Source of the DNA: a bacterium 336/3
GTDB taxonomy: Bacteria; Bacteroidota; Bacteroidia; Cytophagales; Thermonemataceae
Reading direction: 5' to 3'
Length of the DNA stretch: 64,000 nt
NCBI GenBank assembly: GCA_001281695.1
Contig: LJIE01000001.1
Location: forward strand, 378,107-442,106
The position numbers and the translations under genes were made by a program. This document shows, piece by piece, positions 63,248 through 64,000 of this stretch (its first letter is position 1; the number at the start of each line of letters is the position of its first letter). The notes under the pieces were generated by a model. That model had not been told where the DNA came from. It worked only from the letters and a program-made list of their open reading frames with translations, and made no database searches.

Positions 63248-64000
63248 CTACAATTTAGGATTTTTGCCTTTTAGCACTTCTATTATATGATTTACCACCA
63301 TCTGAGAAGAATGATAATACCAATGATTTAAGACCTGTGTACCCACATCAGAGCCTTTATCATCTTTGGTTTTAGATACATCTACATCAAAAACATCTGT
63401 AAGAGAGGTGTTTACATATTTCCTGCCATATTTACCTAAGCGATTGCTGAAATTTTTGGTATATTTTGAAATACTCAGAACATGGTCTTTGTCATGGAAA
63501 TAGATATGAACTCTTCTGCCAAAATCTATAAGTTTATAAAAAGCCTCTTGAGGCTCAAAAATATCATATTCTACATCAGCAGCCATGATGAGTATTTCCT
63601 CAAACAATTCGGGAATGCCTGCTTGCAAGTGTTCTAGTTCCAGAATAGTGTGTTTGAGAACTCTGTTGCCCATAGAATGAGCCATGAGGTGTATTTTTTT
63701 GTTACAGGCTGGGTTTCTTTCTTGTACAAGTGTTTTTCTCAAAAATTCTGTAACTTTTAAAATGCCTCTTGCCAATGCCTCTCCTGAACGAATGGCATCT
63801 TTTTTATCATCATGGTAATGCAATGGAAGAGCAGGCGACCTACCAGGCCAAGTAAATATAATAATATGCCCCACAGGTGAGTTGGGGTTTTCTACGTACT
63901 TTTTATGAAGGTTATCAATAGTTTTTCTCAAACTTTCTAAATCTGTATTAAAACCATGAATAAAAAACAAAGTATCAGATTTTTCTACACCTGAAGAAGT
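63248..64000 (-). CDS. Alpha/beta hydrolase (DUF900-like), N-terminal part outside window
   Basis: The reading frame runs to the window edge, so the start lies outside. Visible are FFIHGFNTDLESL (oxyanion strand), FTWPGRSPALPLHYHDDKKDAIRSGEALARGI and KIHLMAHSMGNRVLKHTILEL, the serine nucleophile motif of DUF900 hydrolases, and a later ILIMAADVEYDIF and HDKDHVLSISKYT with Asp and His. The substrate is unknown. It belongs to the chromosome right of the prophage. Confidence 0.85.
   Translation of the reverse strand, partial: TSSGVEKSDTLFFIHGFNTDLESLRKTIDNLHKKYVENPNSPVGHIIIFTWPGRSPALPLHYHDDKKDAIRSGEALARGILKVTEFLRKTLVQERNPACNKKIHLMAHSMGNRVLKHTILELEHLQAGIPELFEEILIMAADVEYDIFEPQEAFYKLIDFGRRVHIYFHDKDHVLSISKYTKNFSNRLGKYGRKYVNTSLTDVFDVDVSKTKDDKGSDVGTQVLNHWYYHSSQMVVNHIIEVLKGKNPKL

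Overview
The window is AT-rich DNA from a Bacteroidota bacterium, probably of the Cytophagales type. Three things suggest this. The promoter in front of the tRNA gene has the phylum-specific form TTTG-N21-TAnnTTTG. Clear Shine-Dalgarno sequences are scarce. The flanking chromosome carries YceI, an M20 dipeptidase, PlsY, a TPR/SH3 membrane protein, a SUKH-plus-leucine-rich-repeat protein and a DUF900-type hydrolase. Chromosomal DNA occupies about 1-3960 and 60757-64000.

Everything between is one apparently complete prophage of about 56.8 kb (3948-60756), integrated into the 3' end of tRNA-Lys(UUU). A 14-bp core is duplicated at both ends, and a nearly identical 23-bp double motif lies inside each end (possible integrase arm sites). 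The morphogenesis genes are of the contractile-tail, Mu-like kind: terminase, DUF935-type portal, gp36-like, gpG-like, sheath, tube, chaperone with a -1 frameshift, TP901 tape measure, hub, spike and baseplate. There is no Mu transposase; integration is by a tyrosine recombinase.

Layout inside the prophage: integrase (+) at 4111-5586; leftward baseplate/fibre genes 5588-10874; a leftward lysis cassette 10874-12946; a non-coding, AT-rich region with iterated motifs (candidate origin) 12947-13569; a rightward run of small early genes with a C5 cytosine methyltransferase 13570-22254; a leftward three-gene GHKL ATPase / STAS-like / membrane protein operon 22276-24422; a leftward seven-gene cargo operon 24729-29201; an amidoligase pair 29507-30728; recombination genes 31745-34729; a leftward pair made of an AbiC-like membrane protein and a GHKL-nuclease fusion 34756-37622; secreted lysogenic-conversion candidates 37926-40252; the immunity region with a LexA-like repressor 40284-41413; rightward replication genes 41415-44942; and the leftward head/tail block 44935-60605. 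The tail genes are therefore split: tape measure and hub are about 34 kb apart.

Three regulatory layers can be read from the DNA. A palindrome ACAAGTA-N2-TACTTGT recurs at eight promoter or start-codon positions and is the likely operator set of the repressor. A second 17-bp palindrome inside a longer repeat precedes two separate cargo operons, suggesting they are co-regulated. A third motif, TGWCGCA, is packed into two coding regions (9730-9839 and 31281-31391) for no obvious protein reason.

The strongest candidates for undescribed biology are the GHKL/STAS-like/membrane operon, the GHKL-nuclease plus AbiC-like pair with its shared operator, the seven-gene operon under the same operator, and a virion polyprotein that joins portal, 2H phosphoesterase and MuF domains.
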